A stretch of DNA of 64,000 nucleotides from Ochromonas danica (Eukaryota; Sar; Chrysophyceae; Chromulinales; Chromulinaceae), in the NCBI GenBank assembly GCA_015146655.1, contig VKHL01000158.1:1-64000 (forward strand). Direction: 5' to 3'. Below are positions 21,902 to 32,034 of the stretch, piece by piece (position 1 is the first letter of the stretch; each line of letters opens with the position of its first letter). Position numbers and translations under genes: made by a program. The notes under the pieces are model-generated. The model was not told where the DNA came from. It worked only from the letters and a program-made list of their open reading frames with translations, and searched no databases.

Positions 21902-22150
21902 TTACACGACGATGATTCTCACTTTCTTCTCATTCATTATTGATTTCAAAATATAAGCTTGATCCGACTCGCGGGTAATTCCAAGCTGAACAAGTACATC
22001 CGTGACCAACTGGGAGACCTCATTGATGCGATTCCGCTTCTGACGGTCACACACCTCTTCGCCTTTTGGAGTTCATGGGAGAGGTCTAAAGCTCATGTTC
22101 TCCGGATGGGGGTAGATCCTCGGCCTGAACACTATAGCAGGTATCGTAAT
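21902..22150 (-). pseudogene. bHLH-like DNA-binding domain relic
   Basis: On the minus strand a frame ending in TAA at 21904-21902 reads CDRQKRNRINEVSQLVTDVL, VQLGITRESDQAYILKSMNE, then KKVRIIVV. DRQKRNRIN looks like the end of a bHLH basic region running into helix 1. DQAYILKSM resembles helix 2. Upstream, SPMNSKRRRG lies in another frame one base off, and a further piece (SVQAEDLPPSGEHEL) ends in TAG. GC content is visibly higher than in the flanks. It is best read as a decayed transcription-factor fragment, or as the last exon of a gene whose 5' part I cannot find. Confidence 0.4.
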
Positions 22151-22449
22151 TGATGATCACTTTGGCACAAATGATGAAATGAACTGGACAAAACCAGTAT
22201 TAGCTTGTATTTGGAGAATTTCTCTTGTTTCTTATTTTAGAGCCTATTCCTCTCACTTTTAGACACCCTGAGAAGTGAAGGATTACATTCTGAAGTGAAT
22301 GGCATATCTGCTGGTCCAATCCTCTATCTAAAACAAAACAAAATTATATGCAAGTACTACATAGTATGTTGTAAATTTTATGCTAAACACGAAGAAGGTG
22401 GTTTTCAATTACCTCATTGTTTTTAACAATAATAACAATAATAATAATG

Positions 22450-22527
<78 letters not shown>

Positions 22528-22741
22528 GTTATTAAATTGTTTGCTAAAACACAGCAGGCGAGGATGATTGTAATGATGTCTAGATGTAGCTTCGATTTCT
22601 CTGCTGTAAACTCTTTACATACAGTATGAATTCACAAACTCCTGCTGGTCCCTCTTTGTGTGTCACTAAATCCTAGGGATTTAGCGTGTTTAATTAGTGG
22701 AATTAATGAACACAAGGGGATTTGCCTTGTTATTCTAAGTG
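22151..22741. other. Gene-poor AT-rich stretch with microsatellite
   Basis: It contains the trinucleotide repeat at 22426-22527. An imperfect palindrome at about 22660-22686 (CACTAAATCC against GGATTTAGCG) resembles the loop of the large hairpin that follows. Confidence 0.5.
22426..22527. repeat. (AAT)n microsatellite
   Basis: About 100 bp of nearly pure AAT/TAA repeat with a few interruptions at the left end. Intergenic. The long Ile frame through it is a repeat artefact. Confidence 0.95.
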
Positions 22742-22899
22742 TAAAACAAATTTATTGAGCGGGCAAAACAAACACTATATTCACTAGGAAATAATAGTAT
22801 TAATACTGTCACTAAATCCTGGGATCTAGCGACAGTATTAATACTATTATTTCCTAGTGAATATAGTGTTTGTTTTGCCCGCTCAATAAATTTGTTTTA
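22742..22899. repeat. Perfect 69-bp inverted repeat with 20-base loop
   Basis: The arms 22742-22810 and 22831-22899 are exact reverse complements over all 69 bases. The loop (actaaatcctgggatctagc) can itself nearly continue the pairing. A related sequence (TGTCACTAAATCC) occurs about 146 bp to the left at 22660. It is a foldback or MITE-like element, a large hairpin, or a palindromic assembly or cloning artefact. Confidence 0.9.
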
Positions 22900-23016
22900 G
22901 TGGAAAATTATTTCTTTTCTACTATATTATAATATATTGAGACAATCAAAATTTTATTATATTCTGCTATCAACTTCTCTGTGATTTAATCGGAGAGATT
23001 GGAAGCTACTACTACT

Positions 23017-23040
23017 AAAAAAAAAAAAAAAAAAAAAAAA
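23017..23040. repeat. A24 homopolymer
   Basis: A run of 24 A sits 11 bases before the ATG of the small ORF upstream of BCS1. Such a run could mark the tail of an inserted retro-copy, but no body of such an element is recognisable to its left. Confidence 0.9.
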
Positions 23041-23051
23041 CTAATTTAAAA

Positions 23052-23404
23052 ATGAATAGACAAACCAGAAGAACCCAATCGAAGAAACAAAGATCCCCGT
23101 CCTTCCGCTCCTCTTTGGTGGCTCATACTCCCCAACTTCAGCGTCAACACACTGTTCGTGAAACACCCTCTAGAAGAGGAGGTGACGAAGAAGAAGAACA
23201 AGGTTCGTCATTAGAACAACAAGAGTATTCCATACGACAATCCGCCTGTGGGTGTAGTAGTATTCCACGCATCATAATAATAATCAGATTCATTGCCCAT
23301 CAATCAATTGCAGACTAGGTTCTACTACACCACAACAAGTAGAGAAAGAGAAAGAAAGGAAGAGATTGATTATAAAGTTAGATAAAGAAGAAAGAAATGA
23401 CTGA
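23052..23404 (+). CDS. Small basic/charged ORF overlapping the BCS1 start
   Basis: Unspliced it gives 88 codons (to 23318). With a plausible intron 23252-23313 (gtgtag...ttgcag) it gives 96 codons ending VEKEKERKRL, IIKLDKEERND, with the stop TGA overlapping the BCS1 ATG region (23397-23404). The product is Arg/Gln/Ser-rich with an acidic patch and no known domain. It could be a real small protein, an upstream ORF that tunes BCS1 translation, or simply 5' UTR sequence of BCS1. Confidence in its coding status is low. Confidence 0.3.
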
Positions 23405-24848
23405 CCCTCATAATAATAGTGATAAGTTAGCATTCCTTCAAGGAGAATTTCAAAAAGTTTTCTCTTCTGAGAATCCTGTGTTTTCTGGTGGATTTGGTTT
23501 AGCCCTTCTTGCTGCAGGTGCTCAACTTTTACGATCATCTTCTACTATAGGTATACGATTATTACGTCAACATTGTCTTGTCACTATGGAAGTAACTAGT
23601 AAAGATAGAGCTTATCCATGGGTATTAAGATGGCTTACAACTCAAAATAATCGTACACGACATTTAAGTGTTGAAACAGCACTTACTGCTACTAATCAGA
23701 ATTCAACAAAATCTCATGTGAAGTTTAATCTTGTTCCTGGACCTGGACAACATTTCTTATTATATCATGGACAAATACTTCTAGCACAACGTATACGTGA
23801 ACAACAAATGTTAGATTTAAATTCTGGTAAACCATGGGAGAAAGTCCTTTTTACTGCCATTGGACGTAATCCTACCGTCTTTAGTCATTTATTAGATGAT
23901 GCTTATGCTTTATCATCACAACAAGAAGAAAACAAGACAATTATCTTTACTAATTGGGGATCTGAATGGAGACAATTTGGTCAACCACGTCGAAAACGTT
24001 CAATTGAATCAGTCATTCTTGATCAAGGTCTTGCTGATCATATATTAAGTGATGTCTTTGATTGGTTAGCATCAAGTAAATGGTATAATGATCGTGGCAT
24101 ACCTTATCGACGTGGATATCTATTACATGGTCCACCAGGTAGTGGTAAAAGTTCATTTATTTATGCTTTAGCAGGGAAATTAGATATGAATATCTGTATT
24201 CTTAATCTATCAGAACGAGGATTAACAGATGATCGTCTTGCTCTTGCTCTTAGTACGGTTCCATCACATAGTATTATACTATTAGAAGATGTGGATGCAG
24301 CTTTTCCTAGTCGTACAGAAGCCAATACAGCTGCTGTTCATACAGGATCTGAAGTAACTTTTAGTGGTTTACTTAATGTTCTAGATGGTGTCTCTGCTAG
24401 TGAAGATCGTTTAATCTTCATGACAACAAATCATATTGAAAGATTAGATGCTGCTTTGATCCGACCTGGTCGTGTTGATTATGTTCAATTAATTGATGAT
24501 GCTACTGACTATCAGATTGATGAACTTCACAAGCGATTCTATCCAGAGGCTAGTGCAGAAGAAAGACATGACTTTGTTTTAGCAGTACGAGGTGTAACGA
24601 AGACTATTAGCATGGCAGCATTACAAGGTTATTTGTTGCGATTTAAAGGTCAACCTCATCAAGCACGAGAAAACATGCACACTTTACTAATGCATCTTCC
24701 ATCCATGAAGAAGAATGCTCAACAAGAGGACAAAGATCAACCTGTTGTGAAAGGTAATGTCAAACCGAGACCAGTTCGCAAACTATCAGTGGAAGAAGTT
24801 GATCGAATGTATTTCAATCCTCAAGAAGGATGGGATAAGAATATCTAA
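23397..24848 (+). CDS. BCS1: Mitochondrial chaperone BCS1 (AAA ATPase)
   Basis: A single exon encodes 483 residues. BCS1 sits in the mitochondrial inner membrane and inserts the folded Rieske Fe-S protein into complex III. The N-terminal segment (GGFGLALLAAGAQLL) fits the single membrane helix with internal import signal. The BCS1-specific domain follows (VTMEVTSKDRAYPWVLRWL). The AAA domain has Walker A GPPGSGKSSF (near 24130), Walker B SIILLEDVDAAF, the sensor region RLIFMTTNHIERLD and the arginine segment ALIRPGRVDYV. The length and order match the family. The tail after residue 450 is a charged extension. Confidence 0.93.
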   Translation: MTDPHNNSDKLAFLQGEFQKVFSSENPVFSGGFGLALLAAGAQLLRSSSTIGIRLLRQHCLVTMEVTSKDRAYPWVLRWLTTQNNRTRHLSVETALTATNQNSTKSHVKFNLVPGPGQHFLLYHGQILLAQRIREQQMLDLNSGKPWEKVLFTAIGRNPTVFSHLLDDAYALSSQQEENKTIIFTNWGSEWRQFGQPRRKRSIESVILDQGLADHILSDVFDWLASSKWYNDRGIPYRRGYLLHGPPGSGKSSFIYALAGKLDMNICILNLSERGLTDDRLALALSTVPSHSIILLEDVDAAFPSRTEANTAAVHTGSEVTFSGLLNVLDGVSASEDRLIFMTTNHIERLDAALIRPGRVDYVQLIDDATDYQIDELHKRFYPEASAEERHDFVLAVRGVTKTISMAALQGYLLRFKGQPHQARENMHTLLMHLPSMKKNAQQEDKDQPVVKGNVKPRPVRKLSVEEVDRMYFNPQEGWDKNI

Positions 24849-25056
24849 CTCATCTAACTAACTCGCCCAAGAAGAAGGTAATGGTTTGTTATGCTCGTTT
24901 GCCTCTTGTTGTAATAGAATAATCTGCTCTGACATCAAGTGACAGGGTTGGATGATTAATGTTTTGTTTGTTTAATTCTTACAACAACTGAGAGAGAGAT
25001 GCTGTCTTAGAATGACTACATCTCGAAGAAGGAGTAACATGTACAAGTAGCACTCC

Positions 25057-26352
25057 TCATTTCGCTGTATCCCCACTAAATCCCCATAGAATGACAGACT
25101 TATCATAGGAAGCGGTAGCAACAAGAGCTTTCTTAGGATGAACACTAAGTCCTCGTAGAATACCACCATGACCCATCAAACGATTACAAATCTTCTCGCT
25201 GCAAACTGAGAAGACATAGAGTGCACTATCTTCTTCACTATTACTATAGACGTAACGACCAGTATGATCCCAACGTGCTACAGGTTTAGCATAATCACCT
25301 GATGAATGACCTGTTAATATCTTACAACGTTGATGTGTAAAATAGCGAATAATAAGATGTAATGATTTATCGGTTGCAACGAGTAGATATCGACCATCTG
25401 GTGAGAGTGCTAAAGAGAGAGGTGTAAAGGAAACATGTTGATCCCAATCATGTTCATTTAGACTAACTCTCTTCTCTTCTCCAGTATTGACTTGATAATA
25501 AACCAAGTAACACACTCCTCTTAGACCAATGACTAATTCAACTCCATTCTCTCCTTCTTCTTTGTCAGGTCCAAAAACAAGTGATTCAGGTGTAAACGAA
25601 AATTGAACACTTCGTATTTTCTCCATAGCTCCTAATTCATTCTTCTCATAGATATGAACATATTTATCATGAGATGCTGTAGCAAGATATTTCCCATCTT
25701 TTGACCATGTTATAGCTATCACATATTTATTATGATCATGTAGAATCTGTTGTAATGGAATAGGATCTGTTAAATCAATAAAATGAAAGATTACAAGTGA
25801 TCCATCCATTGTACCACAAGCAAGATAAGGTGGTGAACATTCAATACACAAGATAGGTGCAGGAAGTCGTTGAGAAAAGACTTGAACCCTTGTGTTAATA
25901 TCATAAGCTAGGAGTGTACCATCTACACCTCCACAGAGAATCAAATCTCCCATTTGATGACTATCAGGTGAGAGGAAGAATGACGTGGTAATCATATTCT
26001 TACCATTACCAGCATTAGTCCATTGTGTCAGTTTTTGATTGACATATTGACCATCTCCTTCTTGGAAGACTTCCAATTCTTCCACAGCACCATTAGTAGT
26101 GGGTATGACTTGTTGATTTTGTTTTTGACCTTCTTCACCATGACTACTACTACTAGTAGGAGATAAGAAATCACATCGAGCTAATTTTGATTGTAATTCT
26201 TGATTTGATAAAGCTAATAAATCATTTTCTTCTTCTAATATTTCAATTCTCTTTTCATATTGTTTTAATTGATTTTGATAATCAAGAATTTGTTTTTGTA
26301 ATTCTTCTATTTTAGATAGATTGTTGTCTTGTTCATCTTTAATAAATTCCAT
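25057..26352 (-). CDS. Coiled-coil WD40-repeat protein
   Basis: The start chosen is the ATG at 26352 (MEFIKDEQDNN), giving 431 residues. Residues 1-60 form a strong coiled coil (LQKQILDYQNQLKQYEKRIE), followed by a Ser/Gln linker. From about residue 100 a WD40-type propeller runs to the end. Recognisable blades include YVIAITWSKDGKYLATASHD, SLALSPDGRYLLVATDKS and GLSVHPKKALVATASYDKSV followed by ILWG. It probably has six or seven blades. Such proteins are scaffolds; no specific orthologue is evident. It converges with BCS1 and shares a short divergent promoter with the NEK kinase gene. Confidence 0.75.
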   Translation of the reverse strand: MEFIKDEQDNNLSKIEELQKQILDYQNQLKQYEKRIEILEEENDLLALSNQELQSKLARCDFLSPTSSSSHGEEGQKQNQQVIPTTNGAVEELEVFQEGDGQYVNQKLTQWTNAGNGKNMITTSFFLSPDSHQMGDLILCGGVDGTLLAYDINTRVQVFSQRLPAPILCIECSPPYLACGTMDGSLVIFHFIDLTDPIPLQQILHDHNKYVIAITWSKDGKYLATASHDKYVHIYEKNELGAMEKIRSVQFSFTPESLVFGPDKEEGENGVELVIGLRGVCYLVYYQVNTGEEKRVSLNEHDWDQHVSFTPLSLALSPDGRYLLVATDKSLHLIIRYFTHQRCKILTGHSSGDYAKPVARWDHTGRYVYSNSEEDSALYVFSVCSEKICNRLMGHGGILRGLSVHPKKALVATASYDKSVILWGFSGDTAK

Positions 26353-26735
26353 CTTTCTCTCTTTATTTTTCAATCAAACGAATGTATTTAATTAAATCAA
26401 GATGAAATTAGTTTTGTTAAAGTCTGAGCAAGAGGTTGTTGGTGACTGACATAAACACGCAAGTAATAATAGTCAATACGCACCTATTCTTATGATGCGC
26501 GGGATAATAGTTGATCTATTCTTACGATGCGCAGGAGCGTTGCAGTGACCGTTAGTCTGACAGTCTGTCTGATCCGATCATTGTTGGATCGCTGATTATT
26601 ATATATTATTATCATCATCCTCTTCCTCTCCCGTTCTCTTATAGAAACAGAGAAAGAAAGAAAAGTAAGTATATCCCATCTCAGTAGATATCATTCAAAG
26701 AAACAAAAAAACAAAAACAAAAGCTGATATCAAAA
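26353..26735. promoter_or_regulatory. Divergent promoter with 17-bp direct repeat
   Basis: It separates the WD40 gene (minus) from the NEK gene (plus). Two copies of ctattcttaygatgcgc at 26484-26500 and 26516-26532 lie 32 bp apart, about three helical turns, in AT-rich surroundings. They are candidate binding sites for a factor that controls one or both genes. Confidence 0.4.
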
Positions 26736-28661
26736 ATGTCAACCAAAGATCAATATGAAGTTTTAGAAGCATTAGGTACAGGTTCTTTTGGTACTGTTAG
26801 TCGTATTCGACGGAAAGCTGATGGAAGAACACTTGTCTGGAAAGAGATTAACTTTGGTACCATGTCAGAAAAGGAGAAAACTCAACTTGTTTCTGAAGTC
26901 AATATATTACGTGAATTACGAAATCCTTTTGTTGTACGATATCATGATCGTATAGTAGAAAAATCACGTACAAGACTTTATATTATTATGGAATATTGTG
27001 CTGGTGGTGATTTAAGTAAGATTATTAAAAAATCAAAAATCAATCGTAATTATGTTGAAGAAAATTTCATTTGGAAAATTTTAGCTCAAATTTTAGTTGC
27101 CTTAAAAGATTGTCATCGTCGTAATAATGAAAATGGTGAATATAAACCAATCTTACATCGTGATTTAAAACCTGCTAATATCTTATTAGATAATGATCAA
27201 AATGTTAAAATTGCTGATTTTGGTCTGGCCAAAGAACTTAGTAGTCAAAGTAAATTAGCACAGACGAATGTTGGTACACCTTTCTATATGGCACCAGAGA
27301 TTATCAATGAACGTGACTATGATGAAAAGTCAGACATCTGGTCTTTAGGTTGTCTGCTATATGAGTTAGCAGCGTTAAGACCACCTTTTGATGCAACGAA
27401 TGCTGTAACATTAGCACAAAAGATTAACACGGGGAAGTTCATGAGAATTCCTTCTAAATACTCAGATGCTCTACATGACGCTATTCGGTAGGCTAAGGAA
27501 ATGTCTGTATAAGCCATAATTCCATTGATAATAACCTTGTTGTTGTTCTTGTTGTGTATTAGGTCTATGCTTCAAATCGATCCTCGTAAACGACCTCGTG
27601 TTGAAGATTTGGAGAATTTGCCAGGATTACAACCTGCTTTAACTCAAGCCAGAGCTATTTTGAATGATTTCAAACTACAGCAGGTAAGTTGTAACCTATT
27701 ATAGTCGTTAACAATTCGATCTCTTAATGATGAAGGGATTGAATCTAATATCCTATACTAGAACTATTCCTCGAAGATTAGAGAGTTAAAGAGTCGTGAA
27801 GAAGCTATCCAAGCACGTGAAGAAAAGCTTAACCAGTTAGAAGCTTCTTTAAAAGAACGTGAACAACTTCTCTTAACAAGAGAACAAAGTTTGAAACGTG
27901 ATATTGAGAACTTTCAGACGATGAAAGCAACTTATGCTACTGTACCTAATCCACGTCGACTTAGTTATGATCGTGTTACAGAGCAGATGGTAATTGATGA
28001 TGATGAGCATCAACCTTTTGCGGATGCTGATCTCTACCCTCATCCTGACTTTCCTATTACTTTGATGGCCAAGCAAAATGCTATTAATGACATCAATAAT
28101 AATACCAATGCACCAGCATCTGTTGCTGTTCAAGCCAAACCATTAAGTTTCGAAATCCATTGTGACTTCCCTGATACAAATGTTAGCGACAAATGTAATG
28201 CTTTCCGTGGTCCTATTCCAGTTCCAGTGTCGAATACGGTTAGTATGGATAGTGCTAATGTTCTCCCACCCGCTCCTCCAGCTCCTTCCATGGCAGCGAG
28301 ACATATCCCCAGGAAACCTGCCCATTTGCCCATTGCTACTGGTGCTGAGCACGCTAAAGAGAATATCAATCCTCTCAAGTTCAATGCGAATATTGTCACT
28401 AAAGTATCAACTTCTGCCATCTCTGGAAAGGAAAATGACCCCAAGGCTATGCATCGTCGTAATATCCCATCCGACTTTCTTGCCGATCCATCTGTGGAAT
28501 CGAGTCCCTTGAAGAAGGCACGAGTTCCCATCTCCAGTGGTGATAATGGCAAGCCAATTGTACGTGCTGGCATAAACAAAAGTGGTGGTCCTGTTAACTC
28601 CTTGCCTCAGACAGTTCAGATTGATCTTGATACATTGCTTCGTCCACGTTACCATCGCTAA
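26736..28661 (+). CDS. NEK: NIMA-related (NEK) serine/threonine kinase
   Basis: The exons are 26736-27487, 27563-27683 and 27762-28661, for 590 residues. NEK kinases act in mitotic entry, centrosomes and cilia. The kinase domain fills about residues 8-275: Gly loop GTGSFGTVSRI, the VAIK-type Lys in LVWKEINFG, catalytic HRDLKPANILL, DFGLAKE, and activation loop TNVGTPFYMAPE. The insert GEYKPILHRDL and hinge MEYCAGGDLSKII match the NEK2 group. A coiled coil follows (IRELKSREEAIQAREEKLNQ), then a disordered tail with KEN-like sequences (HAKENINPL, SGKENDPK), which are candidate APC/C degradation signals and would fit cell-cycle turnover. Confidence 0.9.
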
Positions 28662-29006
28662 AGGAGGGATTGAATTACATCATGAAGTTAACAATGGAAA
28701 TATAATTCACTGTATGAAATATTTGTTGGTTGATTCTGTTGATGTAGTTCTTGACCTTCTGTAGTGATGCTACACCATGCTATGCTATGTTATGTTATGC
28801 TGTGCTATATTATGGTGTGGGTAGGCAAAGGTGAAGTGGTTGATTTGGTGGATCTGTCTGTCTAGTTAGAAATACGATCACTGCAAAATGCTATGAAGTA
28901 AAAAAAGAACAACAAGAAGAAGTAAATTAAAGAGATTAATGAAGTTAATTAAAAGACATGAACGACCTATTAGCTTTGTAACGTCACTTTAGAGTTTCTT
29001 GCGAGT
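28662..29006. other. Convergent intergenic stretch
   Basis: It lies between the NEK stop and the stop of the glycosyltransferase-like gene. Short TATGC-type direct repeats occur at about 28770-28815. No gene seen. Confidence 0.4.
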
Positions 29007-30237
29007 TTAAAACAGATGATGAGTTTCTTGCGAATAATAGCACTTCACTGGTACTGTAACAATAGAAGAAGTGTTAGGATGAGTATTGCTAGTAGATGAT
29101 AATAAAGCTAGAATAATGGTAGTATAGTTACATTGAATAGTGCGATGTGATGGTGATGAGAAGTGTGTTGTTGATGATTGATTATATCTCTTGATCATAT
29201 GATAACAACGTTCAATCTCATTCATTTCTTTCATAGTTAATCTCTGATTAGGAGAGCATATAGTACGAATGCTTCTGGAGCCATTTCCTATCATATAGTC
29301 ATACAACCACTGACTATATTGACTCATTATGTCTGAGGTAGTAGTAGTAGTAGAAGAAGAAGGTTTGAAAACAGTTCGATGATCTCGTTCATTTTCCTCT
29401 CCAGACATACGAACACGTCGAAAACGAAAAGGAATCTCTCTCACATGTACCACCTTTCCTACTTCATTGTTATGGTCATATTGACTATAGTGATAGTGAA
29501 GATAGGCAAAGGTAAAGGATTCTGAATGAAGAGGAAAAGTGAGTGAATAGTTTAAAGCACTTTGTAATCTTTTCCCATAAATCAATCCACCATGCAGATC
29601 TCCCATAGCCATACGATCATTGTATTCACCTCCTTTACAAGCACGATGGAAATCTGGTAGGAAGAGGATATGAGAAGAAGGGAAGGAGGAGAGAGTTTGA
29701 TCACAGGCCTTCCTTCTTCCTCGTAGAGAAGATGATCGTTTCCCAGTGTTTGACTGTGATTTCCATGGGTTAGCAACTGCTTCTTCTAAGAGGAAGATAG
29801 GTAAGGTATGGAGGAATCGCACATCAGGTCGAAGGAAGATAATTCCATCATAATGAACGTGTTTGGACATACTCTCTACAGCCATGGTGACATGATGTAA
29901 TGAGTTTAAAGATCGTAGATGATTTTGAAAAGAATGGAAATCATTCACCCAGGGATCACCTTGACTTTGATAAAGCAATCCATTAATTCGTTGATCAAAG
30001 TCATCTTGATCTTCTATATAGATATAATTAGGTTGTAACAGCTTCCATTGTGTGACATTCACTTCTCCATATTCATGATTACGTTTATTTTGATAATGAG
30101 TGGAGAGTTTGTAAGTGTGAAGGAAAAGGTCATAACTATGATTTGATCGTATAATCTCTTCAATGATATGTTGATGAAATGACTGTAGAATGAACTGTAA
30201 TGATCGCATTAAACCCCAAGAGCAGATAGCAAGATGC

Positions 30238-30239
<2 letters not shown>
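29007..30239 (-). CDS. Glycosyltransferase-like protein, uncharacterised family
   Basis: A single exon encodes 410 residues. The opening HLAICSWGLMRSLQFILQSF and the following YDLFLHTYKL resemble an uncharacterised group of algal and giant-virus glycosyltransferase-like proteins, in which a strand and a WG...RSL turn open a GT-A-like fold. Later motifs are YDGIIFLRPDVRF, reminiscent of a DxD-region segment, and NDRMAMGDLHGGLIYGKRL. No signal peptide or anchor is visible; the start (ATG at 30239) follows a GAT repeat. The fold assignment is inference, and the sugar and acceptor are unknown. Confidence 0.5.

Positions 30240-30270
<31 letters not shown>
30238..30270. repeat. (GAT)n microsatellite
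   Basis: About 11 GAT units directly upstream of the glycosyltransferase-like start codon, so in its 5' UTR or core promoter. Confidence 0.9.
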
Positions 30271-30594
30271 GTTGATCTCCAATGCTATGAATGATGACAA
30301 CTAATGGCAATTGGCAATGACAGACAAGAGATGGGATTAAGATGGGTGGATTCCATGGATTCCACATGAAGACAATATGGGCATTGATCGATTTAAGTTA
30401 CACTTACCAGTAATGTAAGAGATCAATGCTAATTACCTCACTGTTGATGGAAAATATGATCTCTTACATACTGTAACCATCTTGGGCTGTGTTGTTATCA
30501 ACAGCTAGCCCAACTGTGTGAAGAAGAAAGACATCCTCACAACAAACACCTTGTCTTGATAAGCATCGAGTATTCTCTCATGCTTTTCCTCAAC
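30271..30594. other. Intergenic upstream of glycosyltransferase-like gene
   Basis: About 320 bp between two minus-strand genes. A loose inverted pair occurs around 30405-30475 (agtaatgtaagagatca against tgatctcttacatactg). It could form a stem and serve as the LENG1 terminator or a regulatory site. No gene seen. Confidence 0.4.
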
Positions 30595-31629
30595 TCACTT
30601 TCTACGAGAAAGATGAGGGAAGTATTGCTGATAGTACCCTCCACCACCAACACTACCACTACTGCCTCTGTCCTGTTGGTAAGAACCATAGACATCATGT
30701 TCCACCAACAGGCAACTTTCTCTCACTCTCTCTGCTTTCTCTCTCTCCAAGCGCTTCTGCCTCAACACCTCTCTGACATCCATAGAGGAAGAGGTCATAG
30801 ACTGACTGGATGATGCACGGGATGAAGAATGACGATGATGATGATGATCTCTCTCCTGCTTAATATGTTTCACTTTCTTCTCCTTCTTCCTCCTCTTCTT
30901 CCTCTCCCCATCCTCCTCTCTGTGACCATCTCCTTTCTCTTCCTCCTCCTCTCTCTCACCTTCCTCTTCTCCCCCTCTATTATCTTCATCATCATAAGAC
31001 AGTCTTCTTCTCTTGTCTGTACTATGAGTTATTACCTCTACTTCTTCCATATTCTCATCTGTCTTAGACTCTATAATATCATAACTATGAGAGAGAAACT
31101 TGGCCATAGGATCTTCTTCTTCCTCTCTATTTCTTCTCTTTCCCTCTCTCTTGTTGTTGTTGTTAGTCCCTCGTGACTCTTCTTCTAGAGGGCGAGGGGG
31201 TAGATTGTACCACTGCTTGTTATGACAACCTTCACCTAATGCCCAGTCTTGAATACCTTCTCTACGCTTTCTTCGTGCTTCATGTTCAGCTAATTCTTTC
31301 ATAAATTCTTCATTTTCATGATAATGACGAGAAACAGGTTGAGACACAGACACAGATATAGGTACAGACTGACTAGTGAGAGGAGAAGAGGAAGAGGGAG
31401 AGGAAGGATGTCTCTTATGAGACCCTCCTGAGCCTTCAATGTCATTGTCAAGTAGAACAGAAGAACGAAGAGTTTCGAGGTTTTGTTGTCGTGCTCGTTC
31501 TTGTGCTTGAATTGCTTTATGTTCTTCTTCTTCACGATGAAGACGTTCATCTCGAAGAACACGTTCACGATTATCTTGATTCCATACATTCCATGATTTA
31601 TGAGGAAGAATAACTAGTCGCCCAGACAT
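30595..31629 (-). CDS. LENG1: LENG1-like protein with N-terminal CIR domain
   Basis: A single exon encodes 344 residues. The N-terminus (ILPHKSWNVWNQDNRERVLR, then DERLHREEEE) is the CIR-N domain seen in LENG1, CIR1 and splicing-related proteins. The middle holds the conserved HENEEFMKELAEHEARRKRR and WALGEGCHNKQWYNLPPR. The C-terminal half is highly charged, with Arg/Glu/Lys runs and several Ser, typical of nuclear RNA-processing proteins. Spliceosome association is known for relatives; the detailed role is unclear. Confidence 0.8.
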   Translation of the reverse strand: MSGRLVILPHKSWNVWNQDNRERVLRDERLHREEEEHKAIQAQERARQQNLETLRSSVLLDNDIEGSGGSHKRHPSSPSSSSPLTSQSVPISVSVSQPVSRHYHENEEFMKELAEHEARRKRREGIQDWALGEGCHNKQWYNLPPRPLEEESRGTNNNNKREGKRRNREEEEDPMAKFLSHSYDIIESKTDENMEEVEVITHSTDKRRRLSYDDEDNRGGEEEGEREEEEEKGDGHREEDGERKKRRKKEKKVKHIKQERDHHHHRHSSSRASSSQSMTSSSMDVREVLRQKRLEREKAERVRESCLLVEHDVYGSYQQDRGSSGSVGGGGYYQQYFPHLSRRK

Positions 31630-32034
31630 TTTATTTTATTTTATTTTTCCTGACTGATCAAATGCGCGGCAGAATTAGTGAATTCATCAATTCGCGTTAT
31701 GTAAATACCGTAACTGCCTTCCCATTGCATGACAACAATAACCTTCGTAGACTATTTTTCGAGTGTTTCCACTTTGTCCTGACACTGGACAGAGGTTTGA
31801 AAGTCGTCTAAAGCAGTGAAGAGAGAAAGTAACATGTTTCATTCAAGATATGTTTTTGTTATGGTACTTGATATACAAGTTATCCACTAATTGCAAATGC
31901 GGAATAATCAGATGGTTCAGAAGGATGCAATGATCAAGAACAGCAAATCAACATTGATGCTATAGGTAACACAATAAGCCCATCACTTATAATCCAACAA
32001 ACTACTTCCTAAACCATCCAACCAATCTTCTGCT
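31630..32034. other. Intergenic between LENG1 and the fusion gene
   Basis: About 400 bp, AT-rich. It contains the LENG1 promoter and the 3' end of the fusion gene. No further gene or repeat seen. Confidence 0.4.

Noticed and set aside
22417-22629. Poly-Ile open frame
   Set aside because: Encoded by the AAT microsatellite; no codon bias, start context or homology.
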